From NCBI RefSeq assembly GCF_028882275.1, contig NZ_JARBUT010000022.1:1-64000 (forward strand): 64,000 nucleotides of DNA. Direction: 5' to 3'. How positions within the stretch are numbered: the first letter of the stretch is position 1; every line of letters starts with the position of its first letter. A program made the translations under genes and the position numbers. The notes under the pieces were generated by a model. It had not been told where the DNA came from and made no database searches. It saw only the letters and a list, made by a program, of their open reading frames with translations. This document shows positions 1 through 7,995 of the stretch, piece by piece. The DNA comes from Nocardiopsis sp. N85 (GTDB taxonomy: Bacteria > Actinomycetota > Actinomycetes > Streptosporangiales > Streptosporangiaceae).

Positions 1-85
1 CGGGGTAGTCGGCCGCGATGATCTCGATAGCGGACGGGTGCCCGTGCAGGGCCGCACGCTCTCGGGCGTGCTGGTCGATCATCAT
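1..85 (-). CDS. Partial unrecognised protein (N-terminal 28 codons)
   Basis: Only the beginning of this gene is in the window; it runs off the left edge. The start is the first of two adjacent ATG codons, with GAGG six bases upstream. The visible peptide begins MMIDQHARERAALHGH and keeps an open frame to the edge. It lies downstream of, and in the same direction as, the XRE regulator gene, 129 bp from its stop. Too little is visible to name a family. Confidence 0.5.
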   Translation of the reverse strand, partial: MMIDQHARERAALHGHPSAIEIIAADYP

Positions 86-214
86 CGCTCACCTCAGGGG
101 GAAGTCGTGGTGATGACGACGCTACGGATGGTGTGGCGACCGCTACAGACACAGAACATGACAGTTCCCGGGCCACAGCCCCAGAACTGCCACGCTACGT
201 AGTACCCCTACTGT

Positions 215-1435
215 TCAGGCCACACCGAGGAACTCAGCGACCTCCCGGTGTTCGCTGCTGGGCATCCTCTTGGCCTGTTCCAACAGGTCCTCGGCAATGT
301 CCCGGGCCGCCTGCTGCTGCCGGAACCACGACGGCGCACGGCTTTTCAACCCAAGCATGATCTCTGTGGTCCGGTCGACGTTGCGCAACCGGAGGTGAGC
401 CGCCGCCTGGTCGAGCGCGTACCGCTGTTGCGTGTTCGCCGTGGTCTGCCCCTGTCGCGGCCGGATCTCCTCGACGATCTCTAACGCCCGGTCCGGCCGG
501 TCCGCGATCAACTCATTCTGCATGCCGTTCATCAGCGCCGTCGCCCGGCCGAACCGCATGTGCCCCGCTGTCGCGATCTCGTCGCCGACCAACTCCCCCG
601 CGGTCTGCGCGAGGGCCTGGTACTCCCGGGCCTCGTCAGGGCGGTTGTTGCGGACGGCCGCGGCGCCAGCGCGCATGAGGATGTACCCCCAGGCCGCCAC
701 GATGTCCTTGCCGGCCTTGGAAAGCTTCGAGGGTTCCAGCGCATCGGCGGTGTCCGCGCACAGGCGTTCCACGTCATCGAACCGGCCTTGCCGCATGAGC
801 GCCCACCCCTGTTCGCCGATGCACGCCGCGGCAAGCGCCTGGTCCCCCACGGTGAGAGCGTCGGTGAGCGCGTCCCGAAGGGCGATGAGGGACAGGTCGT
901 GCTCTCGAATCTGGATCAGGTAGCGCGCGGTCAACTGGAGAGCGTCCGCGCGAAGCCGGATCGCCTCTGTCTTCTCGGAGCCCTCCAACAGGGCCACGTG
1001 GGCGTGAGCGGACCGCACGAGAGCGGGGGACAGCCGCGCCACGTCGTCGTACCGGTCGGCTTGGTAGTGAGCCGCCACGGACGACACGGCGCGCTCCAAC
1101 AACCCCAGGTTCGGGGGCACGTCGTCGTCGGGGTAGAGGCGGCCCCGCAACCCCAACGGCGGATTGACGGCGGACCGGATGTCGGCGAGCACGGCGTCTC
1201 GCTGGTCGTCGACCCGCGGGGCCGGCGCTTCGGGGGTCATGAACCACACCGTGCGCACGCCCAGGGTCCGGGCGATGCGGTGATAGTTCTCGATCCGGGC
1301 CGTGCCGCCTTGCTCGATCTTGCGGATGACGCCGACGCTGATTCCGGCCTGTTCCGCAAGCCCTTCTTGGGTGAGACCGCGTCGCCGACGGAGTTCTATG
1401 AGCCGATCGGCTACGGAGGTATCCTGTAGAGGCAT
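215..1435 (-). CDS. XRE-family regulator with C-terminal helical (TPR-like) region
   Basis: The protein has 406 residues. Residues about 9-61 form a classic HTH_3 fold (RLIELRRRRGLTQEGLAEQAG, then ISVGVIRKIEQG). The remaining 340 residues are alpha-helical, alanine-rich and repetitive, like the TPR-type tails of many Streptomyces and Nocardiopsis XRE regulators that sense a ligand or partner protein. It is probably a cytoplasmic DNA-binding regulator of the integrative element. The start ATG fits the beginning of the HTH domain. No target is visible, although the coupled operon at 1.5-2.9 kb lies directly upstream on the same strand. Confidence 0.85.
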   Translation of the reverse strand: MPLQDTSVADRLIELRRRRGLTQEGLAEQAGISVGVIRKIEQGGTARIENYHRIARTLGVRTVWFMTPEAPAPRVDDQRDAVLADIRSAVNPPLGLRGRLYPDDDVPPNLGLLERAVSSVAAHYQADRYDDVARLSPALVRSAHAHVALLEGSEKTEAIRLRADALQLTARYLIQIREHDLSLIALRDALTDALTVGDQALAAACIGEQGWALMRQGRFDDVERLCADTADALEPSKLSKAGKDIVAAWGYILMRAGAAAVRNNRPDEAREYQALAQTAGELVGDEIATAGHMRFGRATALMNGMQNELIADRPDRALEIVEEIRPRQGQTTANTQQRYALDQAAAHLRLRNVDRTTEIMLGLKSRAPSWFRQQQAARDIAEDLLEQAKRMPSSEHREVAEFLGVA

Positions 1436-1519
1436 GGCCCCGCCTTTCCTTGATTGGTCGCACTCTCAGGGTAGGTCGGGGCTTTCCTCTTTGTCAGGAG
1501 GAATCCGGGGACGGCAAAA

Positions 1520-1547
1520 GGGCCGGCCCCTGGAGAGGGACCGGCCC
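1520..1547 (-). terminator. Rho-independent terminator of the DUF2637 operon
   Basis: A 12-bp stem with one mismatch and a four-base loop (GGGCCGG arm against CCGGCCC) is followed on the minus strand by CTTTTGCC. It lies 17 bp beyond the stop of the DUF2637-like gene, between it and the XRE gene. Confidence 0.75.
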
Positions 1548-1564
1548 CGTTCACGTCATGGGCG

Positions 1565-2239
1565 TCACCCGGCCGCGCACTCCCGGATGCGGTCGCGCCC
1601 CCACCGCTCCGACTTACCGAACCGCGCGGCAAGCTCCCGGCCGGTCAACCGCTCCCCGACGGCAAGAGCGGCACGGAACGCCTGCCGGGCCGCCGCCCTG
1701 TCGTCCCCGGGAGCGTCGCCGTCGTCGCCCTGGGCGTCGTCGAGCGGCACCGTCACCACCGCCCGACCGTCGTCGGCTCCCACGGTCGGCACGAGGGCGG
1801 CACGCCCCGGTACGGCCACCGGCCGCCCCTCCCCGCCCGGCGCGGGCGCCTTGCCGTCGTCCTTCGGCACGGCGAGCGCCAGCGAGGCGACCAACAACAG
1901 GCCGTCGACGGACAGCGGCAACAGGTGCGCCACCAACGCCGTTTCGCCGTAGGACAGCAACAGGTCCCGCATGTGCCCGTAGGACACCACCGCCGCCACC
2001 GTGGCCACCACACCCGTGCCGATCCAGCGCAGGGCGACGATCCACCACGGCCCGGCGTTGCGGGCGCGGGCGACCAACTCGGCGACGAGGAGGAGGGCGA
2101 CGGGCGCCCACCCGGACGCGATGACCTGCCCAGCCTCGACCGGACCTTCGCCATCGAGGGCGTGCAGGACGTTCGCGCCCACGGACACCACGGCGCCGGT
2201 CACGAACGCCAACCACGCGACACCGTTCCCGCCCCTCAC
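1565..2239 (-). CDS. DUF2637/SpdB-like membrane protein of an integrative element
   Basis: The protein has 224 residues. The first 125 or so form four hydrophobic segments (near residues 7-27, 41-56, 67-87 and 100-122), matching the DUF2637 membrane proteins carried by actinomycete conjugative elements and related to spread (Spd) proteins. The remaining tail is acidic and disordered, then ends in a short helix-turn-helix-like stretch (LTGRELAARFGKSERWGRDR). The GTG start overlaps the TGA stop of the upstream gene by four bases (GTGA), so translation is probably coupled. A role in plasmid spread between mycelial compartments is known for the family and inferred here. Confidence 0.7.
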   Translation of the reverse strand: MRGGNGVAWLAFVTGAVVSVGANVLHALDGEGPVEAGQVIASGWAPVALLLVAELVARARNAGPWWIVALRWIGTGVVATVAAVVSYGHMRDLLLSYGETALVAHLLPLSVDGLLLVASLALAVPKDDGKAPAPGGEGRPVAVPGRAALVPTVGADDGRAVVTVPLDDAQGDDGDAPGDDRAAARQAFRAALAVGERLTGRELAARFGKSERWGRDRIRECAAG

Positions 2240-2493
2240 CGGGTCACCTCACGGGCGGGCAGCGGCATGTGCTCGGCCACGTAGCGGCGCAGCCAAACGG
2301 CGCGCTCGGCAGGGTCTCCCGGGTCGCCGATCGCGACCTTCACGGCCTGGACCCGATCGCGGGTGAGTTCGCGTGTCTCCGCCATGGTGGGGCAGGCACC
2401 CGCAGGGACGTCGAGCGCGTCGTGGACGGCGTCGAGCAGGGCGCGCAGCCCGGCCGTTTCCTGTGCGGGGTTGCCGTTGGTGGGGTGGCTCAT
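2236..2493 (-). CDS. Small hypothetical protein of the element operon (85 aa)
   Basis: This unrecognised 85-residue protein begins MSHPTNGNPAQETAGL. It is predicted helical and charged, and contains a WLRRYVAEHMPLP motif near its C-terminus. The open frame extends further upstream, but the ATG at 2493 is chosen because it overlaps the preceding stop as ATGA. Its own stop overlaps the next start as GTGA. The middle position in a tightly coupled three-gene operon suggests a function tied to the DUF2637-like membrane protein, but nothing in the sequence names that function. Confidence 0.7.
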   Translation of the reverse strand: MSHPTNGNPAQETAGLRALLDAVHDALDVPAGACPTMAETRELTRDRVQAVKVAIGDPGDPAERAVWLRRYVAEHMPLPAREVTR

Positions 2494-2882
2494 CGGGTCA
2501 CCGCCGTGAACGTGCCGTGGTGCGGCCAGACGGCAAGGCGTCCGGCACGCTCGATCTCGACCACGGTGTCGAGGGTGAACGGCTGTCCGGGCGCCCACCA
2601 CCGGGCCACCTCGTGTCCGGCGGGGTCGGTGTCGGGGTCGGGCACGCCCAGGGCGGCGAACGCCAGGGAGCGGACCGGCGCGGCAAGGTGACGGCACGCG
2701 CGGGTGAACGCGGCAACGGTCGTGCCGTCGTTGACCACGACCAGGTGGTGAACGCGGCCGGGGACGCCGGGGATCGTGTAGGCGCGGAGGACGTCGCCGG
2801 GCGGGAGTTGGGCGGTGGTGATGGACAGCGGCACGTCGTTGGCCACGGGGGTGCCGTTGTGGGCGGGGGTAACGTGGTTCAT
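2490..2882 (-). CDS. Hypothetical protein, first gene of the element operon (130 aa)
   Basis: The protein has 130 residues starting MNHVTPAHNGTPVANDVP. It looks globular, with no membrane segment or signal peptide and several beta-prone stretches (VHHLVVVNDGTTVAAFT). The start ATG is preceded by an AGAAGG-like Shine-Dalgarno; an upstream in-frame start at 2966 would add a low-complexity extension. Its stop overlaps the next ATG as ATGA. It is the promoter-proximal gene of a three-gene operon. I do not recognise the family. Confidence 0.7.
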   Translation of the reverse strand: MNHVTPAHNGTPVANDVPLSITTAQLPPGDVLRAYTIPGVPGRVHHLVVVNDGTTVAAFTRACRHLAAPVRSLAFAALGVPDPDTDPAGHEVARWWAPGQPFTLDTVVEIERAGRLAVWPHHGTFTAVTR

Positions 2883-3083
2883 GGCTTGGGCCTTCTCAGG
2901 AGGCCCGGCCGCTGCGCCCGACCAGGTGAGCAGACCTGATCGGGCGCCCCTGTTTCCGGTACGCATTTAGTACGGATGACAGCGGTACAGCCGGGGATGA
3001 CGCGGTATATGGGAGTGCGAGTTTTCGCAGGTAGACCGCTGCCATTCCGTGTTGTTGCAGGTGGTAAATCCGCTTGCGCGAGA

Positions 3084-3125
3084 TTTGCATACCGGAGGTC
3101 AGGGGTTCGACTCCCCTTGGCTCCA
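3084..3125 (+). other. tRNA-Ala(TGC) 3' remnant; att site of the left element
   Basis: The sequence reads as the 3' half of a tRNA: anticodon loop TTTGCAT (anticodon TGC), stem ACCGG, variable AGGTC, T stem and loop (AGGGG TTCGACT CCCCT), acceptor strand TGGCTCC and discriminator A. The matching acceptor strand GGAGCCA and D arm are absent upstream, so this is not a complete gene. Identity starts at the anticodon loop, the usual crossover region for tyrosine-integrase elements. Chromosomal sequence, including a tRNA-type terminator, follows to the right. Confidence 0.8.
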
Positions 3126-3153
3126 CTGCGGATACGCGCAGATCGAGAACGTG

Positions 3154-3181
3154 ACGGGGACTCCCTTCGGGGGGTCCCCGT
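3154..3181 (+). terminator. Native terminator of the tRNA-Ala gene
   Basis: The arms ACGGGGAC and GTCCCCGT form a perfect 8-bp stem, extended by G-C pairs around a short loop, and are followed by TTTCGCG. It sits about 30 bp past the tRNA remnant and marks the original chromosomal side of the insertion. Confidence 0.8.
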
Positions 3182-3186
3182 TTCGC

Positions 3187-4020
3187 GTTCCCGGGGCCTG
3201 ACGCCCGGACCTCGCGCCCGCCGAGGCGTGTGGTTCCCTCTCGGCGGCCGACCAGGGCCGCGCCCGGATCGACGAGGCCGCCGGCTTCCCCGATGACTTT
3301 CGGCCCGACCTGATGGTGCCGGGGGGACACGTGTTCACTCCGAACCCCCTACGATCCCATTCGGTGGTATTCGACCTTTTGGCGGATAAGCACGGAAAAT
3401 GCGAGTTGGGGACCTGTGACCAGATGGAATAAGGACTTCGAGCGCAAAGTGCGACGAACTGTTTCTGTTACTAATCAGTAGGGAAGGGTGATCCGCTCCC
3501 TGCGCGAAATGGGCGTCCTGTGGGGTTGCGGAGCGTGTGTGCCATGGGTGGTCACATAGTCCGTTCGGGTGAGGTCGGGGCCGAGTGACCCACTTCGGTG
3601 ACGTCCGTCCGGTCCGCGAGGGTCGCTCGTGGGCCGAGATGAAACCGCAGGTCATCCGGCTTATTGCGGAATAGTCGCCCGGGTGCGTTTCGCTAGGGTC
3701 ACGACTGACCCCTTCTCTGATGTGGTGTAACTCTCCGTGTGTGTATGATGACACTCCATCTAGGTGCAATGGTCCTACTGGGCCATATGAGAAATAGGCC
3801 AGTTGGGGTCTGTTGGTGAACTGAGACGATCCGTAGTTTCGACACCAGCGACAACAAGGAAGGCAGCGCGCCGAAACGATCGACCCCCGAAGCCGGGTCG
3901 GGCGGCCCCCCGCCCGAGCCTGTTCCCGTCCTCGGATTCGGCCCGCGTCCTCCTTCCCCGCCGGCGATGTCTGCCGGTGGGTCCGATCACCACACATGCT
4001 GATCTTGGGAGTGGGGCAAC
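3187..4020 (+). promoter_or_regulatory. Long intergenic leader upstream of wblA
   Basis: No convincing gene is seen in these 830 bases. They are noticeably richer in A and T than the neighbouring coding DNA, particularly 3,340-3,500 and 3,700-3,800. A TATGAT hexamer at 3,744-3,749 is a possible -10 element, but no good -35 sits at the right distance. An unusually long regulatory region in front of wblA-type genes is known from streptomycetes, and the length here fits that. Confidence 0.4.
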
Positions 4021-4353
4021 ATGTGGAATGAGAAGATGGCGGCCCGTGCCAAATGCCGGGAGATCGATCCGGACGCCCTGTTCGTCCAGGGGGCGGCGCA
4101 GAACCGCGCCAAATTGATCTGCCGGGGCTGCCCGGTCCGTACCCAGTGCCTCGCCGAGGCTTTGGACAGCCGCATCGAGTTCGGTGTCTGGGGAGGCATG
4201 ACCGAGCGCGAACGGCGCGCCCTTCTGCGCCGCCGCAAGGACGTCACCAGTTGGTACGACCTGTTGACCAGCGCCGAACGCCGCTATGAGGAGAAGCGGG
4301 ATCGGCAGGAGCCCGCCCACGGCGCGTCGACGCCGGTCGTCGCCCACAGCTAG
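4021..4353 (+). CDS. wblA: WhiB-family iron-sulfur regulator, WblA/WhiB4 type
   Basis: The protein has 110 residues and the four WhiB cysteines: one at residue 12 (AKCREIDPD), CRGC at about 38-41 and C at about 47. It also has the turn motif GVWGGMTERERRALLRRR, which precedes the basic DNA-binding tail. The stretch DALFVQGAAQNRAK identifies the WblA/WhiB4 branch. These proteins bind a [4Fe-4S] cluster, respond to redox or nitric oxide, and in streptomycetes control the switch from vegetative growth to sporulation and antibiotic production. The gene stands alone after a long leader, which suggests complex transcriptional control. Confidence 0.9.
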   Translation: MWNEKMAARAKCREIDPDALFVQGAAQNRAKLICRGCPVRTQCLAEALDSRIEFGVWGGMTERERRALLRRRKDVTSWYDLLTSAERRYEEKRDRQEPAHGASTPVVAHS

Positions 4354-4680
4354 GGGGACGTGCGGCCGCCCGGGCATGGGAGAGGGCGCGCCCCGCGCGG
4401 GGGTGCGCACGTCGTCCGGGACGGTGGCACGGCCGAGGAGGGGAGAGCCTCGGCGGGCGCGATCGCGCACCAGGGGGTCACGGCCCCGCGACAACCGGTC
4501 GACCCGGTACGCGCACCGACGAAGGTCGGGGGGTCCGGGGGCCGACGATCCGACCTGAGGAGGAGGGGCGGATCAGGGGAGGATCAGGGACGATCCCGAT
4601 ACCGTAACCGCCGCCCATCGCCCATCATGGAGGGAGTGCGACCGTACGGTCGCACTCCCGACGTGCGGGGGAAGAGGGAA
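4354..4680. other. Intergenic region, nothing recognised
   Basis: These 327 bases separate wblA from the DUF1707/DUF4870 gene. Frames here are low-complexity arginine-, glycine- and proline-rich readings without a start and ribosome-binding site. The last 15 bases (GGGGGAAGAGGGAA) provide the Shine-Dalgarno of the next gene. Confidence 0.5.
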
Positions 4681-5298
4681 ATGGCCGTGCAGGATCCTCA
4701 ATACCCGGTGAGGCGCGCCTGGGAGCGCCCCCGGCCACAGATCCGCTTGACCCACACCGATCGGGACGCCGTCGCCGAGGTGCTCCGTGAGGCCTACAGT
4801 CAGGGACAGCTCGACGAGGACGAGTTCGAGGAGCGCCTCGACCAGGCGATGCGCGCCAAGTACGGCGCAGACCTCGAACCCCTCACCCAGGATCTGGGTT
4901 TCTCTTCGAACGGTCGCACCGCGGGGCCCGTCTCCGGTGCCGCCAAGGCGGGCGACCCGATCGAGAGCACCGCGGTGGAGCGCGTCGTGGCCGGGGTCGG
5001 CCACGCGGGGAACTACTTCTTCCCGATCGTCACACCGTTGCTGCTGTTCCTGATCGGGGACCAGGTCTCGCCCTACATCCGGCGCCAGGCGATGGAATCG
5101 CTCAACTTCCAGCTGGCCTGCCTCATCGGCTCGGTCGTCAGCCTGCTGTTGATCTGGCTGGTGGTACCGGCGTTCATGCTGCTGTTCATCGTCCTCGGGT
5201 GGGCGATCCTGCCGGCCATCGGTACCATCGCCTCCCTGATGGGGAAGGACTGGCGTTACCCGATGCCCGACAGGTTCCGCATCCTCAAGGACGACTGA
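4681..5298 (+). CDS. DUF1707 and DUF4870 fusion membrane protein
   Basis: The protein has 205 residues. Residues about 22-75 match DUF1707, a short actinobacterial domain (TDRDAVAEVLREAYSQGQLD, then EDEFEERL). Residues about 105-200 match DUF4870, with three hydrophobic segments and the typical motif RRQAMESLNFQL. The start ATG is chosen for the strong purine-rich ribosome-binding site; the frame is open further upstream but there it is low complexity. It probably sits in the cytoplasmic membrane with the DUF1707 domain inside. The function of neither domain is established. Confidence 0.8.
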   Translation: MAVQDPQYPVRRAWERPRPQIRLTHTDRDAVAEVLREAYSQGQLDEDEFEERLDQAMRAKYGADLEPLTQDLGFSSNGRTAGPVSGAAKAGDPIESTAVERVVAGVGHAGNYFFPIVTPLLLFLIGDQVSPYIRRQAMESLNFQLACLIGSVVSLLLIWLVVPAFMLLFIVLGWAILPAIGTIASLMGKDWRYPMPDRFRILKDD

Positions 5299-5383
5299 GC
5301 GCGTCCGCGGAGTAGACCCTCAGGGGAGAGGGGGAGGAGCGCGGGCGGGACCTCATCGTCCGCACCCGGCGCTCATCGCTTCG

Positions 5384-5983
5384 TCAACGCCCGGGACGAC
5401 CGTTCTCCTTCGAGCGGTCGCCGGAGGCGGTCTTCACCGTCTCCTTGGCGTCCTGAGCCTTCTCCTTGGCGGCGTCGGCGGTCTTCTCGACCTTGTCCGC
5501 CGCCTTGTCGGCCGTCTTCGAGACCTTCTCCTCCAGGTTCTCGCGGGTCTCCCTGACCTGCTCCCGAGCCTGGTCCAGGTGCTCCTGCCACTCGGCGTCC
5601 TGGGATGCCTGACGCATCCGGATCAGCGAGTACACGAGCACACCGCCCGCCAGGGCGGCTCCCCCGATCAGGACGCCGCGGGGGACGCGACGTCCGCCGA
5701 GGCGCAGTCCGCGTCGGGCCGGAACGGGATCGACCCGCTGGGCCGCGGCCGTGAGCAGCCCGGCGACCCGGGGTGCCACGGTGTCCTCGACTCGCAGGGC
5801 CGCGTTCTCCAGCCGGGGCGCGGTCCAACCGCGGGCCTGGAGGAGCGTGCGTGCCGCCTGTTCCCGAGCCTGGTCCGCGTACGGGCCGATCCGGTCGGCC
5901 CTGTCCTTCGCCAGGCCCTGAAGGCGAGCGAGGGCCGCCTCGGCCTCCTTGCGGGCCTTGCGGCGCTTTGCAGTGATAGGCAC
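5384..5983 (-). CDS. DUF5324-type membrane-anchored coiled-coil protein
   Basis: The protein has 199 residues: a charged helical N-terminus, one transmembrane segment near residues 103-120 (GVLIGGAALAGGVLVYSL), then a long Ala/Lys/Glu-rich coiled coil (about 130-190). This architecture and the position beside ppiA match the DUF5324 proteins found at the same place in Streptomyces. In mycobacteria that position holds CwsA, a partner of CrgA and Wag31 in polar growth, so a role in cell-envelope organisation is a reasonable inference from synteny only. It is divergent from ppiA. Confidence 0.7.
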   Translation of the reverse strand: MPITAKRRKARKEAEAALARLQGLAKDRADRIGPYADQAREQAARTLLQARGWTAPRLENAALRVEDTVAPRVAGLLTAAAQRVDPVPARRGLRLGGRRVPRGVLIGGAALAGGVLVYSLIRMRQASQDAEWQEHLDQAREQVRETRENLEEKVSKTADKAADKVEKTADAAKEKAQDAKETVKTASGDRSKENGRPGR

Positions 5984-6253
5984 GTCGTCAGCTCCTTCGG
6001 TCGTTCACCGATTCATGCGATCTCACCCGGAACGGACGACGGGTGTACCGACGACTCGCGTCCGGGTCTCCCGTCCTCCTTCCCCGTTATCCGGGTGTTA
6101 TCTCAACATACGTCCTCTGAGTCGGCGATCTGTGCTTCGACACCGCCGACAGGGTGAGCCCGCATCCGGGGCGAGAGTCGGACGTACCGGGACGTGAAGT
6201 GCGTTTGCCCCGGTCTCGCCGGGTTACGCCGAAGTCCGCGTGTCGGACGGGTA

Positions 6254-6265
6254 ACGTGATCACGT
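6254..6265 (+). promoter_or_regulatory. Perfect palindrome upstream of ppiA
   Basis: ACGTGATCACGT is a 12-bp perfect palindrome 27 bases before the ppiA start, in the 309-bp divergent region between DUF5324 and ppiA. It could be an operator or simply chance; no cognate regulator is suggested by the neighbours. Nothing else is recognised in that intergenic region. Confidence 0.35.
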
Positions 6266-6292
6266 CAACGAAGTCGACCGAAAGGCACTCAG

Positions 6293-6817
6293 GTGTCGGA
6301 CTCCACGGGTCAGCCCACCGCGCGGCTGAACACCTCCAAGGGAACCATCGTCATCCGGCTCTTCGAGGAGGAGGCGCCCGAGACGGTCGCCAACTTCATC
6401 GGCCTGGCCGATGGCTCCAAGCAGTGGATGGACCCCGCCACGGGCAAGCCCGGCAGCGGCAGCCTGTACGAGGGCACGGTCTTCCACCGTGTCATCGAGG
6501 GCTTCATGATCCAGGGCGGTGACCCGCTCGGCACGGGTCGCGGCGGCCCCGGCTACACCTTCAAGGACGAGTTCCACCCGAAGCTGCGCTTCGACCGCCC
6601 CTTCCTGCTGGCCATGGCCAACGCCGGTCCGGGCACCAACGGCTCCCAGTTCTTCATCACCGTCGAGAAGCCGCACTGGCTCGACGGCCGCCACACCATC
6701 TTCGGTGAGGTCGTCGAGGGCGACGACATCGTCCAGGCCATCTCCCGGATGGCCACCGACGCCCAGGACCGTCCCCGTGAGGACGTGGTGATCAACAGCA
6801 TCGAGATCACCCGCTAG
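6293..6817 (+). CDS. ppiA: Cyclophilin-type peptidyl-prolyl cis-trans isomerase
   Basis: The protein has 174 residues and a complete cyclophilin domain with no signal peptide, so it is cytoplasmic. The active-site motif FHRVIEGFMIQGGDP (Arg about 66, Phe about 71, Gln about 74) and the motifs LAMANAGPGTNGSQFFIT and HTIFGEVVEGDD are present. It catalyses proline isomerisation during folding. The GTG start gives the usual family length. Location next to the rhomboid and crgA genes matches the mycobacterial order Rv0009-Rv0011c. Confidence 0.95.
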   Translation: MSDSTGQPTARLNTSKGTIVIRLFEEEAPETVANFIGLADGSKQWMDPATGKPGSGSLYEGTVFHRVIEGFMIQGGDPLGTGRGGPGYTFKDEFHPKLRFDRPFLLAMANAGPGTNGSQFFITVEKPHWLDGRHTIFGEVVEGDDIVQAISRMATDAQDRPREDVVINSIEITR

Positions 6818-6891
6818 TACACGGCGGGAAGCGACGAGGAGCCGCTGGGAAGACCGATGAGAACGCCGAGCACAGGAGGAAGCCCCCGCCC

Positions 6892-7800
6892 ATGACCGCC
6901 TCGCCACCGCCGTCAGGGGCGGTTCCAGAGCCGGAGCCGCCCGCCCGACGCACCTGCTACCGGCACCCGGACCGGGTGACACGGCTGGGGTGCAGCCGGT
7001 GCGACCGGCCCATCTGCCCGGACTGCATGGTGACGGCGTCGGTGGGGCAGCACTGCCCCGACTGCGTGGCGGAGGGCAATCGTGCGGTGCGCCGGACCCG
7101 TACCCCCTTCGGGGGCGGGACCATCAACGCGCCCTACGTCACCTGGGCGATCCTCGGACTGATGGGCGTCGGCTACGTCGCCCAGATGCTCACGGCGTCC
7201 TCGCCGCTGAACGCCTGGGATTCTTCCCTGGTGCGGGAGTTGGGCATGTGGGGCGGAGGGGTGGCGTTCCGCGATGAGTGGTACCGGCTCATCACCTCCG
7301 CCTTCCTGCACGGGAGCCTGTGGCACATCCTGTTCAACGGGTGGGCCATGTACGTCCTCGGGCCGCAGCTGGAACGGTGGCTGGGCCACGGCCGCTTCCT
7401 GACCCTGTGGGTCCTGGGCGCGCTCGGCGGTTCGGTGCTGACCCTGTTGGCGGCGCCGCAGACACTGGCCATCGGCGCCTCGGGGGCGATCTTCGCGCTC
7501 TTCGGCGCGGTGTTCGTGATCGGGCGCAGGCTCGGTCTGGACGTGCGGATGATCGCGATCCTGCTCGGGATCAACCTCGTCATCACGTTCCTGTTCCCGG
7601 GGATCTCCTGGACCGCCCACATCGGAGGTCTGGTCGTCGGGGCGCTGCTGGGCGCGGTCTTCGCCCATCTGCCCGGACGGTCCGCCTCCCCGAGCACCAG
7701 GGGCCTCGTCCACATCGGGGCGATGGTGGTGCTGGGAGTGGTGCTCGTGGCCCTGGTGTACACGTCACCGGTGCTGCTCACCGCTCTGTACGGCTCCTGA
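6892..7800 (+). CDS. Rhomboid-family intramembrane serine protease with N-terminal zinc finger
   Basis: The protein has 302 residues. The N-terminus (about 20-62) is a cysteine/histidine B-box-like zinc finger (CYRHPDRVTRLGCSRCDRPI, followed by more Cys pairs). Six or seven membrane segments follow. The catalytic serine is in GASGAIF (about 204) and the partner histidine in the last core helix (WTAHIGGL, about 244); the conserved HGSLWHILFNGWAMY is also present. The family cleaves membrane-protein substrates within the bilayer; the substrate here is unknown. Synteny with Streptomyces and Mycobacterium near crgA supports the call. Confidence 0.92.
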   Translation: MTASPPPSGAVPEPEPPARRTCYRHPDRVTRLGCSRCDRPICPDCMVTASVGQHCPDCVAEGNRAVRRTRTPFGGGTINAPYVTWAILGLMGVGYVAQMLTASSPLNAWDSSLVRELGMWGGGVAFRDEWYRLITSAFLHGSLWHILFNGWAMYVLGPQLERWLGHGRFLTLWVLGALGGSVLTLLAAPQTLAIGASGAIFALFGAVFVIGRRLGLDVRMIAILLGINLVITFLFPGISWTAHIGGLVVGALLGAVFAHLPGRSASPSTRGLVHIGAMVVLGVVLVALVYTSPVLLTALYGS

Positions 7801-7814
7801 CGGATCCGGCCACG

Positions 7815-7850
7815 ACGAAGGCCCCCGAGGTCGCCCTCGGGGGCCTTCGT
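7815..7850. terminator. Bidirectional terminator between rhomboid and crgA genes
   Basis: A near-perfect stem of 16 bp (ACGAAGGCCCCCGAGG against its complement) has a four-base loop, TCGC. It lies between convergent genes and can end transcripts from both sides. Confidence 0.85.
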
Positions 7851-7995
7851 CGAGTGTTCACGGCCGCGGACCGGCCCGGTCGCGGGGCGTCGTGATGAGG
7901 GCCGCCCACCCGCGCGGGCGACCCGGTGACGATCGCGGTGGCGCCGGCCCCTGCGGGGATCGGCGCGGCCGGGGCGTCGTGCCCGGCGCGGGGGG

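Larger units (their letters stand above)
1..3083. mobile_element. Right end of an integrative element inserted in tRNA-Ala(TGC)
   Basis: This segment carries genes typical of actinomycete integrative and conjugative elements: an XRE regulator with a long helical tail and a coupled operon encoding a DUF2637/SpdB-like membrane protein. It stops abruptly at a 3' fragment of tRNA-Ala that lacks a 5' half, which is what integration into a tRNA 3' end leaves at the distal junction. All genes run leftward. No integrase, replication or FtsK-like transfer gene is inside the window, so the class of element is inferred from context and the left boundary is unseen. Confidence 0.6.

Noticed and set aside
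3001..3125. A complete tRNA-Ala gene
   Set aside because: No GGAGCCA acceptor strand or D arm is found upstream of the 3' half.
3335..3997. A 220-codon minus-strand open frame in the wblA leader
   Set aside because: No ribosome site and no family; its codons lack the strong GC third-position bias of real genes here.
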